From Glycine soja (taxonomy: Eukaryota; Streptophyta; Magnoliopsida; Fabales; Fabaceae): a stretch of 64,000 nucleotides of DNA. The translations under genes were made by a program, and so were the position numbers. How positions within the stretch are numbered: the stretch's first letter is position 1; each line of letters starts with the position of its first letter. This document shows, one piece after another, positions 1 through 9,442 of this stretch. A model generated the notes under the pieces. The model worked only from the letters and a program-made list of their open reading frames with translations. It had not been told where the DNA came from and did no database searches. The stretch covers positions 10,046,501-10,110,500 of the forward strand of contig NC_041005.1 in NCBI RefSeq assembly GCF_004193775.1, written 5' to 3'.

Positions 1-353
1 CATCCGCACCTTAAGAGAATTTAAGGTCCTCTACCCTTAATGCTTAACCGAGACTTGCGCTCCCGGTTAAGGGGCCAGTAATTTCCTTTTATCAGTTCCT
101 GGGCCACCCCCTAATATTGGAGGGCGACCAACTATGCGAGCACAACCAGAGGAGGAGGCTATCGCGTAGCTACTGTGCATATCGAGGCAAGATTTCACCC
201 GTGCCACTGCAAAGAGACGAGTGCGGATCATGCGCACCAACATGACCATTCTTACACAGATATAGATGGCGTTGCTACTTAGCAACATTCTGCCTAGCGA
301 CCGCAATGCCGATCTCCCCCTGTGAAAGTATCGGTTGGTTTGTGCCATCCCGA

Positions 354-874
354 CATAGGTAAGTATGCACATCGCTCAACTGATTTTTGATGTCATCTAT
401 TATTTGCAGGGGTCGCGCCCACAAGACACCCAGTGGACCCGGAGGAGCCCAACAGGGCCCTGGGGTTTCCATCTCGGGTTACGGGCCTCTATCAGTCCTA
501 CAGGGTGCCCGTCCCCCCTAGCAAGGTCATACCATCGTGACATAGGTAAGTATGCACTTCTCTCAAATGATTTCTGATGTCATCTATTGTTTGCAGGGAT
601 CACGCCCGCAAGACACCCAGTGGACCCGAAGAAGTCCAGCAGGGTCTTGGAGTTGCCAGCTCTGATTACGGGCCTCTGTCAGTTCTACGGAGTGCCTGTC
701 GCCCCCAGCAAGGTCATCAGGCCCCTTACTAATCGAGCTTTCATCAAGAAGTACAGCGCCCCCAGACAGGCGCAGGGCGAAACACCACAGCAGCCTGGGG
801 ATGGCCGGCAATGGGCAACAGACGCACCGCCACCACCTGTAGAGTTCACCTCAGCTCATCCACAAAAAGGTTAG
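354..874 (+). pseudogene. Transposon-protein ORF fragment with a duplicated intron/exon boundary
   Basis: The reading frame at 587-874 encodes a 95-residue piece with LPALITGLCQFYGVPVAPSK, then RAFIKKYSAPRQAQGETPQQ and a proline-rich tail. I associate this with the 'putative plant transposon protein' domain (Transposase_32 type) found as an extra ORF in large legume gypsy elements. Immediately upstream, an intron-like segment (GTAAGTATGCAC ... TTTGCAG) plus the start of this exon occurs twice, at about 354-539 and 540-725, as a diverged direct duplication of about 186 bp. The first copy has lost the frame. No start codon or full domain is visible, so this is a relic inside the retroelement, not a host gene. 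Confidence 0.45.
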
Positions 875-1142
875 AGCGTTGCCTACGACACATGGCCGAT
901 CAATAGGCGACTAAGTCCAAAGCCAAAGGTAAGCAAAGTACTAGGTCAGTGACCGACAAGTCATAAGGCGTCCAGCTCAAGACGTTAAAGAAGCGCTACT
1001 AGGAGGCAACCTAGTAACTTTTAAATCTCTGCTTGTTATTTGATCACCTTTGTTTCTCAAGTCATAGTAGGACACACCTAGTTACTCATGATCCTAGGAA
1101 CTTAAATAAAACAAGCACAAGCTCAGAAGGTAGTCATACCTC

Positions 1143-1144
<2 letters not shown>

Positions 1145-1226
<82 letters not shown>

Positions 1227-1272
1227 GGTGGCAAGATACCTTGGATATGCATGTATATAGCAAAAATACCTC

Positions 1273-1321
<49 letters not shown>

Positions 1322-1410
1322 TTAGGTAGCAAGATACCTTGGATACACATGTATATAGCAAAAATACCTCACAAAAATATGCACATGTTTATGTAGCAAA
1401 ATACCTCATG
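1145..1410. repeat. Duplicated TA microsatellites with a shared flank
   Basis: A perfect (TA)n run of about 68 bp (1146-1213) and a second of about 39 bp (1276-1314) are separated by the same non-repetitive flank (TATGTTTAGGTRGCAAGATACC, then a stretch ending GTATATAGCAAAAATACCTC). A third, diverged copy of the flank follows at 1358-1410. The unit therefore looks like a tandem duplication of about 110 bp with an embedded microsatellite. Predicted Tyr-Ile peptides on either strand are artefacts of the TA run. Confidence 0.85.
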
Positions 1411-1559
1411 AAAAAAAAAACAAAAACAAAAAGAGAACAAAAAATATATCTTTCAGATGAAAAGCCAACATGTTTTTGAAAAGAATTAACTTCCAGTTTT
1501 TCTTTGAAAAAAAAATTTGCTGATCATGACCAGTTTTTGAAAAAAAGATGTGTATGCAC

Positions 1560-4500
1560 CTGAAGGGTGAATGCTGTGAAAATTTTCCCGAACGCCTAAA
1601 ATAGACTCGGATGAATGCATGAATTGATAAAAGAACATATTTTTGAAACACTGGGTTGACTTAAAAACTTGATGCTTGAGTGTCCACATGGATGCATGCA
1701 TGACCAGTTTTGCATAAAATTTCCTAATCATCATTGTTGCATGTGTATCATGGAAATAATGTGGGACATCCCCTTTATCCCCGAACCGCTGGCCAAACCC
1801 TGACATATATCATGACCAGCCATTTTACAAGCCTTGAGCCAAAATCCCGGCTTATCATAAACCTTGACCCAGGGTGAGAATGTCAATCCTTGCTCTTGGA
1901 AGAAAACAAAAAAAAAGGAAAATTCCCAATCAAAGAGTGGGAGAAAGCAAAAAAAGAAAGAAAATTCTCAATCAAAGAGTGGGAAAAAAAAGAAAGAAAA
2001 ATCCCAATCAAAGAGTGGGAGAAAGCAAAAAAGAAAGAAAGTTCTCGATAAAAGACCGGAAGAAAATAGAAGAAATATGCAGAAAGGTCTTTGGACCAGA
2101 CAATTTCTGAACAATACAGAATTGTCACCAAGTAAACAAGAAAAAAGAAAGGAAACCACGACCTAAAGTTGTCCTCTCCCTTTAATTACCAACCAAAATC
2201 CTGTGCGCCGGTGACTTGTTCACCTCACACTAAACAAAAATAGAAAAGGAAAAGGCCAAGAACACTCAAAGCCAAATTTCCCACAAAAAAAAAAAACAAA
2301 CCATTCCCAAGAAAAAATCCTATTGATCCATGATCACGCATGTAATATTTGATTTGATAGGAAATGATTTGCAAAATCAAGTCATGACATATCTATGGTT
2401 CGGAATTAGGATAAAACACTTACATGTGTGAGATGGATACGCTTTGAGTGATTTTCTCCTATTTTTGTTGAACCCAGTGTTTCCTCTAAATGGTCGTTTA
2501 GAAATGAAATGCTGACATCCAAAATCTCATTTATGGTTATGAGAAAATTTCATCAGCATACTCTTCTTCCCCAATAGACACATTGTTTTTCATAAAAAAA
2601 AATCATATGTTACTCTGATCAATTGGAGGTTTTGTTTCTTTACTAAAGCATGTTCGCATTTTAGTGAAAAAAAACACCGAGACTATTTTAGTCTCACAGT
2701 TATCAAGAACTACGTAGGTCTGAGTTCCTCATCACAAATTGAGGATACGTAGGAGCAAAAGCCCTGCTTTTGTCGACCACCCCACCTTTCGTTACCGTGA
2801 CCCAAGAGTCCGATAGCATGTGGAGCCACTTGACCGTGGGATCCCCAGATTCGTATTCTTTTCAGTTTTATGTTATCTTATTTCTATGACTTGAGGGACT
2901 AACATTTGTTTTTGTTGTTTCAATTGTCATTTGTTTTGTGCATACATTTTGTTTGGATTGTTGCGTTAGTGCTTATTTCGTTATTGTCGATAATATTTGT
3001 TGAAATTCCGGAATCGTGTAGAGTTTTCATTTAGGAACGTCATCCTAAAATAAAACGAACAAACGTCGTGATAACGCCAAGAATAGAGAAAGAAAGAGAC
3101 GTTGTGGACAAAATCTCATATCTGTATATAAAGAAAAGAAAAGAAATTTTTATATATAAACAATGTGTGGAAAGAAATTCTTGTATATGAGCAATGAGTG
3201 TATATAAAGGAAATTTTTATATAAACAACGAGTGTATATTGAAAAGGGGAAAAGAAATCTTTGAAAAGGAATAGAGATTTTATATAGACCATGTCGGTAT
3301 AGAGAGAAAGAGTTTTTCAATGCGTGTGTATATAGAGAAAAAAGTTTTTTTCGTGTATAGGAACGTAGGTGTACAGAAAAAAAAAAGCTTTTCTCATAGA
3401 TAGCGATGTATGTATAGTTTTTTGCAAACATGCATAAGAAAAAATGAAACAAAAAGAAAAGAGAAAGAAAGACCTTGAAGGTCAGCATGTTATGGTCATA
3501 GGAAGCACAAATCATTCGTAGAGAGCAAACATATCTTTTGGAAACAAGATATTGACGCTAAGAGTTTATTTTCCAAAATAACCGAGATAAGAATGGATGG
3601 ATTCGTTGAACCAATGAAATAACATAATTTGGAAACATTGGGTCTACTTGTGTAAATCCCAAGCCTTAGTATCATAATGCCATAAGCTGGATGCTTGAGT
3701 ACCCACCTGGCTGTATGCATGACTAATTTTGCGCGTTGTTTCCAAATCATCATTGTTACGCACGCCTCGTGGAAATAATATGGGAGTTTAACCCAAAACT
3801 GACACCCTGACACATGAATTTGTTTTACCCCAAATATCAAAATCGGGCACGCACGATGAAAAGACCATGTTGAGACACAACCTTAAGCTACCTTGAACCT
3901 TGGCCCATGAAGAGAATCCACATCCTTTCCCCCGAAGAAGAGGACAACAGAATCTCCTCAAGGGAGAGCGAATAACGAATGCTAAAACCCGAATTCCCAA
4001 TCAAAGATCGGAAGAAGAAAAAAGAGAAAGAAATGAAAAGAAAGAAAAGGAAGAAATGCAAAGAAAGAAAAGAAAAGGAAAAGAAGGATTCCCGATCAAA
4101 GATCGGAAGGAAGTAGAAAGGAAAAGATTGAAGGAAAAGAGAATAATTCCCGATCAATAAAGGAAACCAAGAAAGAGAACAAAAGGTCTTCGGTCCAGAT
4201 TTTCGGCGAGGTAAATGACCGCCAGCAAAGGGAAAACCCATTTTTGAAGTGGTTCTTCCTTTGGGATTGCCATTCAAGGTCACTCCCGACTAGCGATGTC
4301 CCGCCCCACATAAACAAAGAGGAAAAGACCGAAACACCCAGCTTCCTCTCCAAAAACACTACCCTCGAGAAAATCCTATTGATCCATGATCGCGCGTGTA
4401 ATCTTTTGGTTCGATAGGAAATCATGTGCAAAATAAAGTCATGTTGCAGCTATGGTTTGGAATTAGGGTAAAACACTTACCTGTGTGAGTTTTTTATACA

Positions 4501-4720
4501 CCATGAGTGATTTTATTCCCAATTTCAGTTTGACCCGACGTTTCCCTTGAATGTTCATTTAAAAGCTAAACGTTGACATCCTACCCTTCATTTTCAGTTA
4601 TAAGGAAAACTATTTTGGCATAAGCATATTGTTTCTCTAAAATATGGTGCTCTCGTGAATGATTTATTTTCTCCTTGCTAAAGCATGTTCGCCTTTTAGG
4701 TGAAAGAACCCGGTGGACCA
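1560..4720 (+). repeat. Two diverged copies of a ~1.1-kb noncoding block
   Basis: The block at about 1560-2700 resembles the block at about 3560-4720 in the same order. Each has a 'GATGCTTGAGT..CCACVTGG' segment, then a purine-rich array of CCCAATCAAAGAKYGGRAGAA units (1905-2070 and 3990-4165), then TTGATCCATGATC, then a conserved stretch ending in AAAGCATGTTCGC with the block ACTTACVTGTGTGAG. The copies are heavily diverged. Such internal duplication of 3' noncoding DNA is typical of Ogre-type elements. The predicted Lys-rich ORFs here are low-complexity artefacts. Confidence 0.6.
3120..3425 (+). repeat. Degenerate purine/TATA tandem array
   Basis: Irregular units of roughly 40-50 bp combine 'GTGTATATAAAGGAAA' or 'GTATAGAGAGAAAGAG' with an AATTTTTATATA or AGTTTTT box. 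At least six related units can be read. Period and boundaries are poorly kept. This is part of the 3' noncoding domain of the gypsy element. Confidence 0.5.
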
Positions 4721-4740
4721 TTCGGTCCTAAAATCAAATA

Positions 4741-5520
4741 TTATTCGGAGCCCCATGAATTGATTGTCATTCATGCATCCTCCACCATCGAGTCTGGAGC
4801 CCCACGAATTGATTGCCTAGCGCTGTTCGTGCATCCTCCACCATCAAATCTTATTCGGAGCCCCATGAATTGATTTCCATTCATGCATCCTCCACCATCG
4901 AGTCCGGAGCCCCACGAATTGATTGCCTAGCGCTGTTCGTGCATCCTCCACCATCAAATCTTATTCGGAGCCCCATGAATTGATTATCATTCATGCATCC
5001 TCCACCATCGAGTCCAGAGCCCCACGAATTGATTGCCTAGCGCTGTTCGTGCATCCTCCACCATCAAATCTTATTCAGAGCCCCATGAATTGATTGTTAT
5101 TCATGCATCCTCCACCATCGAGTCCGGAGCCCTACGAATTGATTGCCTAGCACTGTTCGCGCATCCTCCACCATCAAGTCTTATTCGGAGCCCCATGAAT
5201 TGATTGGCATTCATGCATCCTCAACCATCGAGTCCAGAGTCCCACGAATTGATTGCCTAGCGCTGTTCGTGCATCCTCCACCATCAAATCCTATTCGGAG
5301 CCCCACGAATTGATTCCCTAGCGTTGTTCTTGCATCCTCCACCATCAAATCTTATTCGGAGCCCCATGAATTGATTGCCTTTCATGCATCCTCCACCATC
5401 GAGTCCGAAGCCCCACGAATTGATTGCCTAGCATTGTTCGTGCATCCTCCACCATCTTATTCGGAGCCCCATGAATTGATTGTCATTCATGCATCCTCTG
5501 TTATCAAGTATGGAGCCTCC
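4741..5520 (+). repeat. 110-bp minisatellite made of two ~55-bp half-units
   Basis: TTATTCGGAGCCCCATGAAT starts at 4741, 4851, 4961, 5071, 5181, 5291 (CTATTCGG variant), 5352 and 5457. The first five steps are exactly 110 bp. Each 110-bp unit holds two related halves: an A half with CATTCATGCATCCTCCACC and a B half with GCCTAGCGCTGTTCGTGCATCC, both beginning GGAGCCCCAYGAATTGATT. The unit at 5291 has kept only about 61 bp (one half), and the next is 105 bp. The array lies between the duplicated noncoding blocks and the promoter region of the element. Confidence 0.9.
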
Positions 5521-5931
5521 GGTGAGGGGGAAATACGGTTTTTTGTTATTTTCCCAATAGGTTCCTTCACCAAACATGTGTATACGTATATATTATGCTA
5601 TTTTTGTTTGTTTGTTTGTTTTGTTTTGTGTTCTGCAGAGAAAGAAGAAGGAGAGACGGGAGTCACTTATTTCAAATCGTTTTGGGTTGGGACTATTGTG
5701 ATTGAGAACAATTAAATTCCCATGATGGGCAAAGGATGACCTTCAGGGGTCATCATAGATTAATTACGGAAAAGGAATAAGACGGACAAAATCAGTGTTT
5801 TATCTTTGCTTTCCTCCTATCTCCGATAAAAGGTAAGTAAAGAGGGGCAACTTTCATACCCTAATTTCATCCGGGGACCATTGTTTGATGGCATGCAACC
5901 TTTGCTTGACCGCTTCGAGGTACTTGGCACC

Positions 5932-6180
5932 CATTGTTGCACAATACGTGAAGATCCATAACGTGCCAGAAGTCAAAAGAGAGCATTGTTGCACGATCCG
6001 TGAAGTTCCGTAACATGCCGGAAATCAAAAGGAAGCATTGTTACACAATCCGCGAGGTTCCGTAACATTCTGAAAGCCAAAAAAGGGATGATTACGTAAT
6101 CCGTAAGGTTCCGTAACATTACGAAAGGAAAACAAGTATCGTTACGGAATTCGTAAAGTTCCGTAACGTTACGGAAAAAG
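5932..6180 (+). repeat. Five ~52-bp GTTCCGTAAC repeats upstream of the LTR TATA box
   Basis: Units start near 5932, 5984, 6036, 6087 and 6138. The core is CATTGTTGCACAATCCGTGA, then GTTCCGTAACATNNNGAAA. The last two units have drifted into a self-complementary form (CGTTACGGAATTCGTAAAG, then GTTCCGTAACGTTACGG). The array ends about 165 bp before the TATA box at 6346, where U3 enhancer repeats would be expected. Confidence 0.8.
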
Positions 6181-6345
6181 AATCAACAAAAAAAGGCAAG
6201 GGGTGTATTTAGTAAACAGGGGGGTGCAAATAGAAACCAGGCCTACTTGGGCCTTCAGGAAGTTCCTCCAGAAGGGGGTGCCTTCTGGAGGAGGCAACCT
6301 AGCTCTCATGGGCGAGCTGGGTTGCAAGCTTCTTCCTCTTTTCCC

Positions 6346-6352
6346 TATAAAT
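6346..6352 (+). promoter_or_regulatory. TATA box of the retroelement LTR
   Basis: The sequence CCCTATAAATGGAGGGAGGA matches a strong plant TATA box. It lies downstream of the 52-bp repeats and about 1.3 kb before the LTR end at 7682, where a U3/R boundary is plausible. Transcription would start around 6375-6385. No start site can be proven from the sequence. Confidence 0.55.
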
Positions 6353-7706
6353 GGAGGGAGGAGGGAAGAACAAAAACGTTCAACCCTCCTGGTATTTGAG
6401 GATGCCTTGAAATTAGTGAGAAAAATCATTTCCATGAAGAAAATCCGAGTCGAGGCGCTTCCGTAACTCGTCTGAGATGTTTCCGTGGGTGATTTCGTGG
6501 AGATTTTCTGCCATCCTTTGTTCGTTCTTCGTCGTTCTTCGGTCTTCAATCGGTAAGTTCCCGAAATCAAACTTTTCAATTCATTCTATGTACCCTTGGT
6601 GGTCCCCATTTGTTTCACGTACTTTTATTTTCATTTCATTTACTTTGGTTCCCCCTTTTGACATGCTTTAGTCATTTATTTAAGTTATTTTCTCACCTAA
6701 TCAAAAAATAAAATAAATTTCCACCGATCAATTGAATTGTAACATCTGTTAATTTCTGTTAAAATGAAATTTGACCGTTCGGTCATGCCATAACCACGTT
6801 GGAAACCAAAAAGAGGTAAAATAAATAATATAATAAAAAAATATCTTTTAGTAAAAATGAAACAAAAAAATCAATCGGACATTTTCTCTTTGGGATTTTT
6901 CTTTCTTAATTGAATTGACTAATAACTAAAGTGAAACTAAGGCTAAAATCAACTCACAAAATCAAGCTTTGTCCGTAAAAATCACTGAAAAAACGTTTTA
7001 AGGTCCAACACCTTAAACGGTCCTCTTTGCTTTTATCGGTTAACATGGACCGTTCAAAAGCATAAAATCAACACATCACTTTACTGCCTTTTGCGAGAAC
7101 TACGTAGATCTAATTTCCTCTTCGAAGGAGGATACGTAGGAACAAAAGCCCCGCTTTTGTCAACCTCGTGAGATGGTTAGAAGTCCAACGCCTTAGCTTT
7201 CTCACCAAGTAAAATGGATCATTTTAAGGTCCAACGCCTTAAATGACCACCTTCCAAGGAAAAAGAATCACTTGATTCGCCCCTTTTGAAAGAACTACGT
7301 AGGTCTGATTTCTTTATCACAATTGAGGAATACATAGGAGCAAGGGAAACACCCTTGTCGATCACAAAAAGAAAAAAATACAAAAAAAGCATAAAAGGAC
7401 ATAAAAACATAAAAGGAAAAATAAAACAAATTGAAGTCATATTTGCACACTTGATTAAAGGCTGTCGTCCCTTGTGACGGACGCGTGGGGTGCTAATACT
7501 TTCCCCGTGCATAAATACAACTCCCGAACCTTTCACACTTAAAGTTCGTTGACCACGTCTTTTCCACTTTTTCTGACGTTTTCCTCGAATAAACGTTGGT
7601 GGTGACTCCGTGCATTTTCCTTTCTTGGAAGACGCACCTGTGAGCCTCGCGTAGCCCTCCCGCCGAAGGGTAGGTTTCGACAAACTGAAATTGACTCTAG
7701 AAAGAT

Positions 7707-9432
7707 GACAAATTTACTGTAGGGGGTTAGTTTTAAAAACCATTTACCAATGGGGGTCTGTTTTCAAACTTTTAACAGGGAGGGTCTGTTCCTCCATGGA
7801 TGCTGCCAGAAGAACTGGCGATATTGCTGTTCCGCCATTGCAGATGGCGAGAACGATGCTGAGTTGGAGGGTGTACGTTGGTGCCGCCACTGAAGATGGC
7901 GAGATGCATGATCCACCAATGCGGTTGGCGAGAAGCGCTATGCATGATCCGCCAATGCAATTGGCAAGAAGCGCTGTTTTTTTTTACATTATTATTATTG
8001 TTATTTTAGTGTATGGATGGTACAGAATAAATATTTTTTTATATAACTAAATATAAAAAATAAAATCAATGTTGTGTATGAAATAAATGGACTGAAATAA
8101 AAACATTTATCTTATATATTTTCATGATTTTCGATAAACATTAATTACTGTTTTTATAAAATTACTTTATACTAATATCATATTTAAAAAAATATAATTT
8201 GAAATGTTCCGCAATTCTGAATGGCGAGACAGGTGCTGTCACAATTTACCACAATTTGAAATGTTCCGCAATTCTGAATGGCGAGAACATAGCTGTTTCA
8301 ATATTTTTTTAGTGCATTATATTTTCGCTTATATTTTTTTAGTGCATGATATTTACACTGAATCACTAGAATTTATTTCATACACAATGTTGATTTTTTT
8401 AGTGCATGATAATTCGTTTAGGAACCAAGTGATGGTCTAATCCATCAATTCATAGACGTGCTCACATCATAAGCCAAAACAATTAATATTCATTAATTTA
8501 AATACCATAAATTTTATTTTCATAATTGATACTAAAAATGTAAAATTCAATCAAATAATTAAGCAATGACAATTTATAAAATTTCAACAATATCTTATTT
8601 AGATGACATTCGCTTAATTATTTGAGACAAAAGATTATTATAATGAAATGTTAGGGATCAATTAAGAATCTTAGAGATTTTAATTTTGAATTATAAAGTA
8701 AATGGTTGTCAAGAATTAATAACAGAAATAATTTTCGAAGAACTCAAACATCATACAATCAGTTTGAGGCTCCAACAGTATGCTTGAGATACCCAAACGC
8801 ATATCCAAACATATCATAATTATTTCAATTAGAGAAAAATATGTTGAATGCTCTACAAAATTTGGTAAACACAACTAATTCCAAGATGGGTTTGGAAGAC
8901 AAAATCATCACGAGGAACTTATTCAGTAAATATTAATCAACATAAAAAAGTGTTAATGAATTGCAAAAGAATTTGGCAATAATATTTTATTATAATATAA
9001 AATATTTATAATATATTAAAAATATATTTTATGTTTTTAAAAAATATTTATTTCAAATTTTATTATAACATAATTTTCATATTAAAAATATTGATAAAGA
9101 ATTTTTACACTGAAGCACTATTTTTACAAAACAAATTGCAGTGACTTGCATCTAACAATGTTATATATGATACCCTTGTCTGGAAAGTGGACATATCTCG
9201 CCAATGATGAAGGCGAGAGCACCCTTGTCAGGCCTGTAATGCCAATGGAGTTGGCGGATCCAACCTGGATGTATCGCCTGTGGCACGGGCGGCACCCTCC
9301 ACTCGCCACCAAGCTTCTCGCCAATTTCAATGGCGGTACCCATAAAAAAATAGACCCTGGTTGCAAATTGTTTAAAAAGAGACCCTCTTTGATAATTAGT
9401 TTTTAAAACTAATCCCCTTTCGTAAATTTGCC
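7707..9432. mobile_element. Non-autonomous Mutator-like (MULE-type) long-TIR element
   Basis: The ends form imperfect terminal inverted repeats of about 85 bp: GACAAATTTAC, then GGGGTTAGTTTTAAAAAC and GGGTCTGTTTTCAAAC on the left, matched by the reverse complement of the right end. They are flanked by a near-perfect direct repeat, CTAGAAAGAT (7697-7706) and CTAGAAAGTT (9433-9442). A 9-10 bp target duplication with long TIRs is characteristic of Mutator-like elements. The 1.73-kb interior has no transposase and is AT-rich except for CGCCA/TGGCG-containing blocks at both ends. It sits about 15 bp beyond the gypsy LTR terminus. Confidence 0.7.
7829..9335. repeat. Dispersed CGCCA...TGGCG mini-palindromes
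   Basis: Short imperfect palindromes of about 17-20 bp recur inside the TIR element: CGCCATTGCAGATGGCGAG near 7832, CGCCACTGAAGATGGCGAG near 7884, CACCAATGCGGTTGGCGAG near 7913, CGCCAATGCAATTGGC near 7951, GCAATTCTGAATGGCGAG near 8212 and 8270, CGCCAATGATGAAGGCGAG near 9198, GCCAATGGAGTTGGCGG near 9240, and CGCCAATTTCAATGGCGG near 9320. All share the form CGCCA-N(6-8)-TGGCG. They cluster in the subterminal regions, like subterminal transposase-binding arrays of other DNA transposons. That function is inference. Confidence 0.65.
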
Positions 9433-9442
9433 CTAGAAAGTT

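Larger units (their letters stand above)
1..7682 (+). mobile_element. 3' portion of an Ogre/Tat-like Ty3-gypsy LTR retrotransposon
   Basis: This stretch has almost no coding capacity but many degenerate tandem repeats, followed by a promoter-like segment with a TATA box (6346-6352) and a terminus ending in CGACA at 7682. In Ogre-type elements the LTR commonly ends like this just before a TGGCGACTCC primer-binding site. Here ordinary flanking DNA follows, so I read it as the 3' LTR of a plus-strand element whose 5' part lies left of the window. A sentence-like block (GAACTACGTAGGTCTGA followed by GGATACGTAGGAGCAAAAG) recurs at about 2709, 7097 and 7291. The family assignment is from memory of legume repeats. 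The LTR start was not located. Confidence 0.6.

Noticed and set aside
1033..1350. Tyr-Ile repeat ORFs on both strands
   Set aside because: They are translations of (TA)n microsatellites with no conserved flank.
1864..2166. Lys/Ser-rich ORF with repeated QSKSGRKQ-like units
   Set aside because: It follows from a purine-rich tandem array in retroelement noncoding DNA; several frames are open at once.
4741..5520. CRISPR-like regular repeats
   Set aside because: The units are contiguous 110-bp tandem copies without unique spacers, in a plant retroelement.
6169..6671. ORFs around the LTR TATA box as a host gene
   Set aside because: Both strands are open and overlap the promoter-like segment; there is no domain and no splice evidence.
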